A stretch of 43,341 bases of DNA from Pseudomonas folii. Lineage in GTDB: Bacteria > Pseudomonadota > Gammaproteobacteria > Pseudomonadales > Pseudomonadaceae. Location of the stretch: contig NZ_JACONW010000038.1 in assembly GCF_014357575.1 (NCBI RefSeq), positions 1 to 43,341 of the forward strand, given 5' to 3'. Shown piece after piece: positions 33,677 through 41,412 of the stretch (position 1 is the stretch's first letter; every line of letters starts with the position of its first letter). The notes below the pieces were generated by a model. The model saw only the letters and a program-made list of their open reading frames with translations. It made no database searches and had not been told where the DNA came from. The position numbers and the translations under genes were made by a program.

Positions 33677-34836
33677 TCGATCTGCTCCTTCATGACGGCG
33701 CAGGTTTTATCCCACGACATGCCATCCAGCACTGTGTCAGCGCTTCGGTTGAATGAGACGTCAGCCTTGGATGTCAGCGCTGCCTCAATTCCTGCAATGA
33801 ATGCCTGTGGTGAATCGGCGATGGTCACGACACCTGAATCGCCATAGCCGCTGATCACATCGCGAATCGGTGTGGATACCACCGGACAGCCGCCCGCCAG
33901 GTATTCCGGAGTTTTGGTGGGACTGATAAATCGCGTCGACTCGTTTATTGCAAATGGCATCAACGCCACGTCCCATCCCGACAGATACACCGGCAACTCG
34001 GCATAACTCTTGGGCCCCAGATAGTGAATATTGGGCTGACGCGGCAATGAGTCAGGGTCGATTTTTACCACCGGGCCAATCAGCACGATTTGCCAGTCAG
34101 GCCGTTGGCTGGCCAGCTCACTCACCAGCTCAATGTCGAATCGCTCATCGATGACGCCGAAGAATCCCAGTCGTGGATAGCCAATACCCGACTGATCCGC
34201 GGGTTCGGGCAACCTGTCGCGAGCCGCTGCGAAGTGTGCGATGTCAACGCTGCTGGGCACAGGATGGGCGTTGCCATGCTGAAGTTTTTTCGCCTCCCAC
34301 AAACTGTAACCGCCGGTGAACACTACATCGGCCCTGGCCATCAACTGACGTTCTTTATCCAGCAGATCCGACGGTGCACCTTTGAAAGCCGACAGCTCAT
34401 CCATGCAGTCAAAAATCGTCACGCGAGCCTTCAGGTGCTCGGTGAATGACAGGCTCATGGGCGTGAGATACCACAGCAATAATTCTTCGGCCGCATGCTC
34501 GGCCAGATACTCGTCAAGCAATTCGCGCTGCAGTTCCACCGCCTGCGCCGCGCTGGTGCCATGGGCAAAACGCGGCACGATGACAGTAATCCCCGTCGCC
34601 GGTTGCGAGACGTCGAGTGTCGGCTGAGGTGTGTCAGTGAAGATCGGCTCCTCAAAAAACAGCACGTCGTAATCCTTGGCCAAACGCGACATGACGTGTT
34701 GCGGTCGCTGATACACGAACCCCCAGCGCAGATGAGACAGGCATAGCAAGGTAGGTCTGGCCAGACTGATCGCCCTTGATGGGTTATCAATCTGCACCAG
34801 CGAAAGGGCGTCGTCAGGCTGCTCTGGAAAATTCAT
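33664..34836 (-). CDS. Glycosyltransferase (GT-B fold, family 1/4-like)
   Basis: A 390-aa GT-B glycosyltransferase. It begins with a short tail, then LLCLSHLRWGFVYQRPQHVMSRLAKDYDVLFFEEP, characteristic of a group of sugar transferases. The C-terminal Rossmann half contains GYPRLGFFGVIDERFDIELVSELA, IVLIGPV, and the donor-binding MPFAINESTRFISPTKTPEYLAGGCPVVSTPI, which has the expected E-x7-E-like pattern. ATG 34836 is chosen for the AAGGAA 7 bases upstream; an in-frame start at 34941 lacks one. It is the first gene of the operon with glf, so it is the probable galactofuranosyl- or other sugar transferase. Confidence 0.87.
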   Translation of the reverse strand: MNFPEQPDDALSLVQIDNPSRAISLARPTLLCLSHLRWGFVYQRPQHVMSRLAKDYDVLFFEEPIFTDTPQPTLDVSQPATGITVIVPRFAHGTSAAQAVELQRELLDEYLAEHAAEELLLWYLTPMSLSFTEHLKARVTIFDCMDELSAFKGAPSDLLDKERQLMARADVVFTGGYSLWEAKKLQHGNAHPVPSSVDIAHFAAARDRLPEPADQSGIGYPRLGFFGVIDERFDIELVSELASQRPDWQIVLIGPVVKIDPDSLPRQPNIHYLGPKSYAELPVYLSGWDVALMPFAINESTRFISPTKTPEYLAGGCPVVSTPIRDVISGYGDSGVVTIADSPQAFIAGIEAALTSKADVSFNRSADTVLDGMSWDKTCAVMKEQIECLR

Positions 34837-35169
34837 GTCGGATTCCTTTTGAAATATGGATCCGAGACTGAAGCCAGCATGATCGCGGCTTCGAAGACAC
34901 TCGTCTGTTGAATGAAAGGCGGCCCGGTGATTCAGCATCACGTTCTGCGCGCTTCATGACTTGGAGGCCCGCCGTTCAAGCAGCGTTCAACACGCCCGCA
35001 GGTAAAGCCGATGAACAGCATGTACCGGTGAGCAAACGCCTTTGAACTCCTGCCTCGCCCGAGGCCCATAACCTCATACGCCTCACCGCCACGTCTGTGA
35101 CAGTGGGCCGAATAACAGGCTCGGCAGGTAAGTAGTCGCCGTTCACACAGTGAATAAATGAGGCGAACT
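34837..35169. promoter_or_regulatory. Divergent control region of the galE and glycosyltransferase-glf units
   Basis: The 333-base gap must hold promoters for both directions. I find no canonical -35/-10 pair on either strand and no clear operator or terminator, so it may be activator-dependent. Confidence 0.3.
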
Positions 35170-36195
35170 ATGATCCTGGTGACGGGCGGTGCAGGCTATA
35201 TCGGTGCTCACGTAGTGCTGGAATTGATGGAGCACGGCGAAGACGTCGTGATTCTCGACAACCTCTGCAACAGTTCACGTTCGGTCGTGGACCGGATCGC
35301 CAAAATTTCGGGACGACGACCTGTATTTATCTTTGGTGACGTCCGAAATCGCGGCCAACTCGACATGCTGTTCAACGAATACGCCATCGACGCCGTCATT
35401 CATTGCGCCGGTTTGAAAGCTGTCGGTGAAAGCGTGCGCGAACCGCTGCGGTATTACGACACGAACGTGGGCGGCAGCGTGACGCTGTGTCAGGCAATGG
35501 CAGACGCCGAAGTGTTCAGGCTGGTGTTCAGTTCATCAGCGACGGTTTATGGCGACTGCGCGGTGATGCCCATTGATGAAAGCTGCGCCACGGGTCAGCC
35601 CTCCAACCCTTACGGCCAGTCGAAACTGATGGCGGAAAACGTCATGAACAGCATGGCAGCATCCGACCCTCGCTGGTCGGTGGGGCTGCTGCGTTACTTC
35701 AATCCGATTGGTGCTCATGGTTCGGGGGAACTCGGCGAAGCACCGAACAACACTCCGAACAACCTGCTGCCTTATCTGCTTCAAGTCGCCAGCGGCGAAC
35801 GCGCAACCCTGGGCGTTTATGGCAATGACTATGCGACGCCTGATGGCACCGGCATCCGCGATTACGTGCATGTGATGGACCTTGCCGAAGGGCATCTGAA
35901 GGCGTTGCAGGCGTTACGTCAGTTACATGGCGTGCGGGTGTGGAATTTCGGCACAGGTCAGGGTTATTCCGTGCTGGAAGTCGTCAAGGCGTTCGAACGT
36001 GTCAGCGGTGTCACCGTGCCGCTGACTTACGAACCTCGCCGTGCCGGTGATATTGCGCGTTGCTGGGCAGATCCGGGCAAGGCCGCTGATGAGCTGGACT
36101 GGCGCGCCGGTCGCTCACTGGACTGCATGTTGGCCGATGCCTGGCGCTGGCAGTGCAGCATTCAGCCGGAGCGAATTGAAACCCTGGTGGGTTAG
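35170..36195 (+). CDS. galE: UDP-glucose 4-epimerase
   Basis: A 341-aa short-chain dehydrogenase-type epimerase interconverting UDP-glucose and UDP-galactose. It has the NAD-binding GGAGYIG (6-12), the LxGDVRN region (GDVRN at 56-60), the SSSATVYG motif (121-128), the catalytic YGQSK (Y148, K152) and FNPIGAHGSGELGEAP, then the UDP-binding loop around PYLLQVASGER. The ATG at 35170 is chosen because GAGG lies about 7 bases upstream; an in-frame ATG at 35158 has none. It is divergent from the glf operon. GalE here likely feeds Glf. Confidence 0.93.
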   Translation: MILVTGGAGYIGAHVVLELMEHGEDVVILDNLCNSSRSVVDRIAKISGRRPVFIFGDVRNRGQLDMLFNEYAIDAVIHCAGLKAVGESVREPLRYYDTNVGGSVTLCQAMADAEVFRLVFSSSATVYGDCAVMPIDESCATGQPSNPYGQSKLMAENVMNSMAASDPRWSVGLLRYFNPIGAHGSGELGEAPNNTPNNLLPYLLQVASGERATLGVYGNDYATPDGTGIRDYVHVMDLAEGHLKALQALRQLHGVRVWNFGTGQGYSVLEVVKAFERVSGVTVPLTYEPRRAGDIARCWADPGKAADELDWRAGRSLDCMLADAWRWQCSIQPERIETLVG

Positions 36196-36345
36196 ATCTG
36201 TGCGTTGAGCCATTGGACTTAATCGAATTCAAATGCGCAGGCAGCATTGATTCCGCGTCACGGCGCTGGCAGGGTAGTCCACCTGAACTGACGTGGCGGC
36301 TGCCTGCGCCTCGTTTTCGAATCGTATAGACCGGGAGATTCGCGC

Positions 36346-37182
36346 ATGAGCAACGCACCTTACGTTCCGCCCAAGGTATGGAAAAACGAAGCAGTGGGCG
36401 GCCAGTTCGCAAGCATCAACCGGCCCATTGCCGGGCCGACTCACGAGAAAACGCTGCCCAAGGGCAAGCACCCTTTGCAGCTCTACTCACTGGCGACACC
36501 CAACGGCATCAAAGTGACTATTTTGCTCGAAGAGCTGCTTGCGCTGGGGCATACCGAAGCGGAGTACGATGCCTGGCTGATCCGCATCAACGAGGGTGAT
36601 CAGTTCTCCAGCGGTTTTGTCGACATCAATCCCAATTCGAAGATTCCGGCCCTTGTGGACTACAGCGCCGAGCCGCCCATTCGCGTGTTCGAGTCGGGTT
36701 CGATCCTGCTGTATCTGGCCGAAAAGTTTGGTCGCTTCCTGCCGACTGATCCAGCAGGGCGTACTGAAACCCTGAACTGGTTGTTCTGGCAAATGGGTGC
36801 AGCGCCGTACCTTGGCGGTGGCTTCGGACATTTTTACGTCTACGCGCCGGAGAAAATGGAATACCCGATCAACCGCTTCACCATGGAAGCCAAGCGTCAG
36901 CTGGACGTGCTGGATCGCCGCCTGAGTGAAAGTACCTATCTGGCGGGTGATGAATACACCATTGCCGATATCGCAGTCTGGTCATGGTACGGCCAGGTGA
37001 TTCTGGGCGGCCTGTACTCGGCGGCTGAGTTTCTGGCAGTGCATGAATACACCCACGTGCAGCGCTGGGCACATGAAATCGCCAAACGACCGGCTGTTGT
37101 TCGGGGTACCCGAGTCAACAGAACCTGGGGCGATGAAGCAACCCAAGTACCGGAGCGGCATGACGCTACGGATCTGGATTGA
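36346..37182 (+). CDS. yghU: Glutathione-dependent disulfide-bond oxidoreductase, YghU type
   Basis: A 278-aa glutathione-transferase fold protein of the Nu class that reduces disulfides and hydroperoxides using two glutathione molecules. The N-terminal extension (MSNAPYVPPKVWKNEAVGGQFASINRP) is the mark of YghU-type proteins. The thioredoxin-like part has YSLATPNGIKVTILLEE, the substrate-facing INPNSKIPALVD and the FESGSILLYLAEK; the helical part includes DEYTIADIAVWSWYG. ATG 36346 has GGGAG about 8 bases upstream. It is monocistronic, followed by a REP pair. Confidence 0.93.
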   Translation: MSNAPYVPPKVWKNEAVGGQFASINRPIAGPTHEKTLPKGKHPLQLYSLATPNGIKVTILLEELLALGHTEAEYDAWLIRINEGDQFSSGFVDINPNSKIPALVDYSAEPPIRVFESGSILLYLAEKFGRFLPTDPAGRTETLNWLFWQMGAAPYLGGGFGHFYVYAPEKMEYPINRFTMEAKRQLDVLDRRLSESTYLAGDEYTIADIAVWSWYGQVILGGLYSAAEFLAVHEYTHVQRWAHEIAKRPAVVRGTRVNRTWGDEATQVPERHDATDLD

Positions 37183-37213
37183 GGGTGGCATCCATCTGAA
37201 GGGTTAAGAATTG

Positions 37214-37287
37214 CTGTAGGAGCTGCCGAAGGCTGCGATGGCGTTGAATCAGGAGGAATGCTTCGCAGCCTTCGGCAGCTCCTACAG
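37214..37287. repeat. Perfect 25-bp inverted repeat (REP pair)
   Basis: Bases 37214-37238 and 37263-37287 are perfect reverse complements (ctgtaggagctgccgaaggc inward), with a 24-base loop. It sits between two convergent genes and may help stop both transcripts. Confidence 0.85.
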
Positions 37288-37328
37288 AAATGCATCCCAA
37301 GCGGGTTAATTCGTGGCGGGATCCTGGC

Positions 37329-37709
37329 TCACCCCTTCGCCGCCATCGCCGTCACTTCCACGCGCATGCCTTCAACTGCCAATGCAGCCACGCCTACGGC
37401 AGCGCGTACCGGCCAAGGCTTGGCGAAGAAGCGTTTGTATACGTCGTTGAATGCGGCGCGGTCGGCCATGTCGGTGAGGTAAATGGTCAGGTGCAATACC
37501 CGATCCATGGAGCTGCCGGCCTTTTCCAGTGCCACTTTCAGCGCTTGCAGTGTGCATTCGCTTTGCAGCGTGATATCGCCCAATTCCAGACTGCCGTCAG
37601 CATGAGTCGGGATCTGCGTGGAGACCAGCAAGCCACCAAAACCGGCTACGTCAGAAGAGATGGAATCCGAATCAGGGTCCGGGACGAAAGTAATGTCGTG
37701 GTTTGCCAT
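37329..37709 (-). CDS. RidA/YjgF family protein (second copy)
   Basis: A 126-aa Rid family protein with the GGLLVSTQIP, ECTLQALKVALEKAGSSMDRVLHLTIYLTDMADRAAFNDVYKRFF and C-terminal PVRAAVGVAALAVEGMRVEVTAMA elements. The expected carboxylate-binding Arg near the end is R in WPVRAAVGV, as in RidA (PARS-type). The ATG at 37709 is chosen as it starts the normal fold; an in-frame ATG at 37742 adds 11 residues. Ribosome binding site is weak (GAGA). It is well separated from the first Rid protein and quite different in sequence. Confidence 0.88.
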   Translation of the reverse strand: MANHDITFVPDPDSDSISSDVAGFGGLLVSTQIPTHADGSLELGDITLQSECTLQALKVALEKAGSSMDRVLHLTIYLTDMADRAAFNDVYKRFFAKPWPVRAAVGVAALAVEGMRVEVTAMAAKG

Positions 37710-37799
37710 GAAGGTCTCGTATCTGGAAAGTAAAAAGGTCACTGACTCATTTGCGTGAACAGTTTACAGCCCGGCAGGCATAAAACGCAGGCATGAAAA

Positions 37800-37817
37800 A
37801 ACCCGCCGAAGCGGGTT
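37800..37817 (-). terminator. Rho-independent terminator
   Basis: AACCCGC-CGAA-GCGGGTT (37800-37817). On the minus strand it runs into TTTTTTC, a strong terminator, directly after a 16-codon open frame at 37826-37876. On the plus strand it is followed by ACTTTTC and is weaker. Confidence 0.75.
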
Positions 37818-37825
37818 ACTTTTCA

Positions 37826-37876
37826 TCAATACCATTCCAACATCCTGTCAGTAGCCATCCGGGCCATGGTGGTCAT
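37826..37876 (-). CDS. Candidate 16-codon peptide with strong ribosome binding site
   Basis: On the minus strand a GGAGG lies 6 bases before an ATG that opens MTTMARMATDRMLEWY, followed by TGA and, within 10 bases, by the terminator at 37800-37817. Such layout (strong site, short peptide, hairpin) fits a tiny protein or a small RNA with a leader peptide, but no database check is possible here. It is downstream of the LysR gene on the same strand by about 150 bases. Confidence 0.35.
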   Translation of the reverse strand: MTTMARMATDRMLEWY

Positions 37877-38024
37877 CCTTTACCTCCGAAGCGCTTCCTG
37901 CGTTCCGGTTGATGGGTTTAGATTGCGCTTATGGGATCGATGGGTAAATGGACGATCGACGGCACGCGATGTAAGCCTTTCGCCATTAGTGGCGCTGTTT
38001 TTTCTTACATGATGGCACTGCCGG

Positions 38025-38951
38025 TTACTCCACCCTGTCCCAATAAGGCGGTGTACCAATCGCATTCAAAAAGTAATCCCATACGACCCGTACTTTCTGT
38101 GAGCGAAGGCGATTCTCAGGCGATATCAGATGGATCTGACTCGACAAAGGCTCGACACAACCTTCCCACTCGGGCAATAGCTGGATCAGCGCCTTGCTTT
38201 TGAAATGCTCCTGATTGAACAGCCACGACGGAAACAACACGATCCCCCTGCCCGCCAGCGCAGCCTCCATCAGCACCTGACCGTTATTGCTCCGTAACGG
38301 CCCATCGACATCGATGACCTCTTCGGCATCATGCCCGGGATGGCGGAAATGCCAGCGCTGGATGCCGCTCACGCCCTTGTAAACGAGACAGGCATGATTG
38401 CGCAGATCCTGTGGCGAGGTCGGTTGCCCGTGCTTTTCCAGGTATTCGCTGCTCGCACACAACAAATAGCGCTGATCGCAGATTTTGCGGCCTATCAAGC
38501 CCGAGTCCGGCAGTTGCCCGACCCGGAAAATGATATCGGTACCCTCCAGAACGGGATCAATGAACGCATCAGTGACATTCAACTCGACACTCAGCGCTGG
38601 GTACTTTTCGTAGAGGCCATTCAACAGTTTCACGATGTGCAGATGACCAAAGGCGACGGGCGCATTGATCCGCACCAGGCCACGAATGTCGCCGACCTTG
38701 CCGTTGACCTCCTCGTCCGCCGCGTCCAGCAACTCCAGAACTTCACGAATCTGCACGTAGTAACGCTCGCCCGCATCGGTGAGCTTCACTGCCCGGGTAT
38801 TCCGATACAGCAACTGCTGCCCCAGGTCCCGCTCCAGCGCGGCAATGAAACGGGATACCGAAGAAGCAGGCACCTGAAAGTGCCGCGCCGTTGCGGAAAA
38901 ACTGCCAGTGACGGCGACCATGGCGAAGAATCTATGGGCTTTGAGGTGCAT
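38025..38951 (-). CDS. LysR-family transcription regulator
   Basis: A 308-aa regulator. The N-terminal winged helix (residues 1-60) has FSATARHFQVPASSVSRFIAALERDLGQQLLYRNTRAVKLTDAGE, the standard LysR helix-turn-helix. The C-terminal effector-binding part has two alpha/beta lobes (for example RINAPVAFGHLHIVKLLNGL, DIIFRVGQLPDSGLIGRKI). It probably controls the divergently transcribed Old Yellow Enzyme gene at 39366. The ATG at 38951 is chosen because the helix-turn-helix then starts at the usual position; an in-frame ATG at 39062 gives an atypical 37-residue extension overlapping a REP pair. The ribosome binding site is weak. Confidence 0.88.
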   Translation of the reverse strand: MHLKAHRFFAMVAVTGSFSATARHFQVPASSVSRFIAALERDLGQQLLYRNTRAVKLTDAGERYYVQIREVLELLDAADEEVNGKVGDIRGLVRINAPVAFGHLHIVKLLNGLYEKYPALSVELNVTDAFIDPVLEGTDIIFRVGQLPDSGLIGRKICDQRYLLCASSEYLEKHGQPTSPQDLRNHACLVYKGVSGIQRWHFRHPGHDAEEVIDVDGPLRSNNGQVLMEAALAGRGIVLFPSWLFNQEHFKSKALIQLLPEWEGCVEPLSSQIHLISPENRLRSQKVRVVWDYFLNAIGTPPYWDRVE

Positions 38952-39011
38952 GTGGAGACTCGGGTAGCGCCTATAAAAAAGACCTACAACTATCTGATTT
39001 GGAATACCTTT

Positions 39012-39102
39012 CTGTAGGAGCTCACGAGCACCGCGAGGCAGCGATGGCGTCCTGCCTGACACACCGCTTTCGCGGCCTCGCGGTGCTCGTGCGCTCCTAC
39101 AG
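39012..39102. repeat. REP-like inverted pair
   Basis: Left arm ctgtaggagctcacgagcac, right arm gtgctcgtgcgctcctacag, with ccgcgaggc and its complement continuing each arm. It lies within the LysR-OYE gap. Confidence 0.75.
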
Positions 39103-39214
39103 GTCCCATGTTTGCTGCGCGACAGCGCTGTGTCAGGGACACTGAGGCAACGCCTGCAGACCTACGTGATCCCAACAAATCTGGGCAAAGCGAATCCTGT
39201 CAGTTAAACCATCA

Positions 39215-39231
39215 ATTGCTAAAACAGCAAT
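39215..39231. promoter_or_regulatory. Candidate LysR-type operator
   Basis: The perfect inverted repeat ATTGCT-AAAAC-AGCAAT contains the T-N11-A pattern typical for LysR recognition sites. It lies 134 bases before the start of the Old Yellow Enzyme gene and 264 bases from the LysR start. A further TTGCT copy follows at about 39239. Position and form make it the likely LysR site for this pair. Confidence 0.45.
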
Positions 39232-39365
39232 AGTATTTTGCTTTTCCGCTCAATTGTGGCTTCTTTAGCAACAACCTACCATGGAGTCACTTTCATCTGC
39301 CGGGAACGCCCTGTACTCGCGGGCTTCTCGCCGGAACCAGATTCTGTCCATGGAGACTTTGATTC

Positions 39366-40493
39366 ATGACTAACCTTTTTGCCTCCTATGACCTCAGCGG
39401 CCTGACGCTGAACAACCGTTTCGTCATGGCGCCAATGACTCGCTCACGCGCGCCGGAAGACATCGCCAACGAACAGATCGCGCTGCATTACACCCAACGC
39501 GGCACCGCAGGCCTGATCGTTTCAGAAGGCACGCCAATTTCTCGCGAAGGTCAGGGCTATCTCTTCAACCCCGGTATTTTCAGCGATGAGCAAATCAAGG
39601 GCTGGAAGTTGGTGACGGACTCCGTCCACAGCGTCGGCGGCAAAATGTTCGCCCAGCTCTGGCATGTTGGCCGGGTTTCCCACACTTCGATTCAGGTCGA
39701 TGGCAAAGCCCCGGTCAGCTCCACGACCCAGCCAGCCCGAGGTGGCAAGGCGTTCGGTTATACCGAGGACGGCGAGCCCGGCTTCGTTGACACGTCTATC
39801 CCGCGAGCACTGACCACTGAAGAAGTCGGTCGAGTCGTTGGAGACTTCGCTCAAGCGGCTGCAAACGCCATTGATGCCGGTTTTGACGGTGTGGAAATTC
39901 ACGGTGCGAATGGCTATCTGCTGGAGCAGTTCCTGAATCCGCAAGTTAACGATCGTACGGATCGCTATGGCGCGAAAAACCTCGATGATCGTCTGCGTTT
40001 CGTGTTCGAAGTGGTTGATGCCGTCAGCGCCAGAATTGGTAAAGACAAGGTCGGGATTCGTATCTCGCCGTACGGTCAGCTGTTCGATATGCCGATCTAT
40101 CCTGAAATCGATGAAACCTACGCGGCACTGTGCGCGGGTATGAATGAGCGCGGCATTGCCTACGTCCACGTCATGGACCAGACCCACTTTTTCATGGCCG
40201 GTGAAAGCTCCGCGGCACAGGAAGAAGCGCTGCGGGAATTGCTCAAGGATTGCAAAGCCAAACTGGGCAACACCGCACTGATCCTCGCAGGCGACATGAC
40301 CCTGGAGCGCGCTCAGGATCTGGTGGACGCCGGCTTGATCGATCTTGCTGCCTTCGGCCAACCCTTCATCGCCAACCCGGACCTCGTCGCCCGTCTGAAA
40401 AATGGCTGGCCGCTGACCACTCCGGATCGCGACACCTACTACGGCGGCGATGCCAAAGGCTATGTGGATTACTCGCCGTACGAACCGGCCTGA
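39366..40493 (+). CDS. Old Yellow Enzyme family alkene reductase (NemA-like)
   Basis: A 375-aa FMN flavoprotein that reduces activated C=C bonds of enones, nitroalkenes or related electrophiles with NADPH. It begins with LFASYDLSGLTLNNRFVMAPMTRSRA, the family start. It has the substrate-binding HGAN motif (EIHGANGYLLEQF), the FLNPQVNDRTDRYG stretch, the catalytic Tyr region (GIAYVHVMDQTH), and the FMN phosphate-binding end (ALILAGDMTLERAQDLVDAGLIDLAAFGQPFIANPDL). The ATG at 39366 has GGAGA about 10 bases upstream. It is divergent from a LysR regulator, which probably induces it in response to electrophiles or a related signal. Confidence 0.93.
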   Translation: MTNLFASYDLSGLTLNNRFVMAPMTRSRAPEDIANEQIALHYTQRGTAGLIVSEGTPISREGQGYLFNPGIFSDEQIKGWKLVTDSVHSVGGKMFAQLWHVGRVSHTSIQVDGKAPVSSTTQPARGGKAFGYTEDGEPGFVDTSIPRALTTEEVGRVVGDFAQAAANAIDAGFDGVEIHGANGYLLEQFLNPQVNDRTDRYGAKNLDDRLRFVFEVVDAVSARIGKDKVGIRISPYGQLFDMPIYPEIDETYAALCAGMNERGIAYVHVMDQTHFFMAGESSAAQEEALRELLKDCKAKLGNTALILAGDMTLERAQDLVDAGLIDLAAFGQPFIANPDLVARLKNGWPLTTPDRDTYYGGDAKGYVDYSPYEPA

Positions 40494-40510
40494 CGCAGCA
40501 AACGAAGGAC

Positions 40511-40600
40511 CTGTGAGAGCAGGGCTTGCCCGCGATAAGAACGCCGCGGTCTATCTGATAAACCGCATTGCCTTTATCGCGGGCAAGCCTCGCTCCCACA
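40511..40600. repeat. REP-like inverted pair A
   Basis: Left arm ctgtgagagcagggcttgcc, right arm ggcaagcctcgctcccaca. The interior stretch gataaaccgcattgcctttatc recurs in the pair at 40734-40816, so the two derive from one element. Confidence 0.75.
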
Positions 40601-40617
40601 TGAAATCGCATTTCTTC

Positions 40618-40707
40618 CGTGGGACCGGCTTTAGCCGGGAAGGCGATATTCCTGACAATACATCTGCAGGCTGTACCGGCCTCTTCCCGGCTAAAGCCGG
40701 TCCCACG
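40618..40707. repeat. Perfect 23-bp inverted repeat
   Basis: Bases 40618-40640 and 40685-40707 are perfect reverse complements (cgtgggaccggctttagcc inward). It belongs to a different palindrome family than its neighbours and lies between two copies of the other family. Confidence 0.85.
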
Positions 40708-40733
40708 ACATCGCCCCCGTACTGAGATCACAC

Positions 40734-40816
40734 CTGTGGGAGCGAGGCTTGCCCGCGATAAGAGCGCCGCGGTTTATCTGATAAACCGCATTGCCTTTAT
40801 CGCGGGCAAGCCTCGC
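40734..40816. repeat. REP-like inverted pair B (truncated right arm)
   Basis: A near-copy of 40511-40600, ending at aagcctcgcag instead of the full arm. Together the three palindromes fill the gap between the Old Yellow Enzyme gene and the HxlR gene; I see nothing else in it. Confidence 0.75.
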
Positions 40817-40899
40817 AGAGAATGCATTTCAACAGTGAAATCCATTCCAATCCAGAAAGTAGCAGCACACTGCCGACGCGTCGCCATCGCGCAGCAAAC

Positions 40900-41313
40900 T
40901 CACTCCACCTTCGCCAGACCCGCTGCATCGTAACGCTCACGGGCCTCGCGGAAACCTTCGGCATTGCCCGCCACCCACATCCACAGCGGAATCATCTGCA
41001 CCAGCAATCCGCGACCTAGCTCAGACAATTCGTAGTCGACACGTGGCGGCACTTCATTGTGATCACGACGTAAAACCAGACCATCCCTTTCAAGCTGACG
41101 CAGGCTGCGGGTCAACATCCGCTGTGTCACGCCATTCATGCGTCTGGCGATTTCCGCATGCCTCAGCCGCCCTTCCACGCCCAGCGTGTGAACAATGCCC
41201 AGTGACCAGCGATTACCCGCGTGGGTCAGCACCTCTCGCTTCAAACCGTCGTCTTGCGCACTCAGCGCTTCGCAGGCCGCTTGCGATTGTCTGATGATTT
41301 CTTCGTTGTCCAT
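40900..41313 (-). CDS. HxlR-family transcription regulator
   Basis: A 137-aa DNA-binding protein with the HxlR winged helix: VLTHAGNRWSLGIVHTLGVEGRLRHAEIARRMNGVTQRMLTRSLRQLERDGLVLR, including the R-x-x-E-L-x-R-x-x-G-V-s-q-r-m-L-t-x-x-L pattern. Such regulators respond to electrophiles or oxidants in related cases, but there is no cysteine pair to prove redox sensing. The ATG at 41313 (upstream GGGGGGG run, 4 bases away) is chosen over an in-frame ATG at 41331. It is divergent from an NmrA-like reductase gene at 41413 and probably controls it. Confidence 0.88.
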   Translation of the reverse strand: MDNEEIIRQSQAACEALSAQDDGLKREVLTHAGNRWSLGIVHTLGVEGRLRHAEIARRMNGVTQRMLTRSLRQLERDGLVLRRDHNEVPPRVDYELSELGRGLLVQMIPLWMWVAGNAEGFREARERYDAAGLAKVE

Positions 41314-41412
41314 TAGCCCCCCCAGGATCACTCGTGTGCCTACTTATGGCCGCGTCTCAATGGTGACAGGATAACAACCACTCGCCTTTGAGCCGCTATC
41401 CGGAGGAAATTC

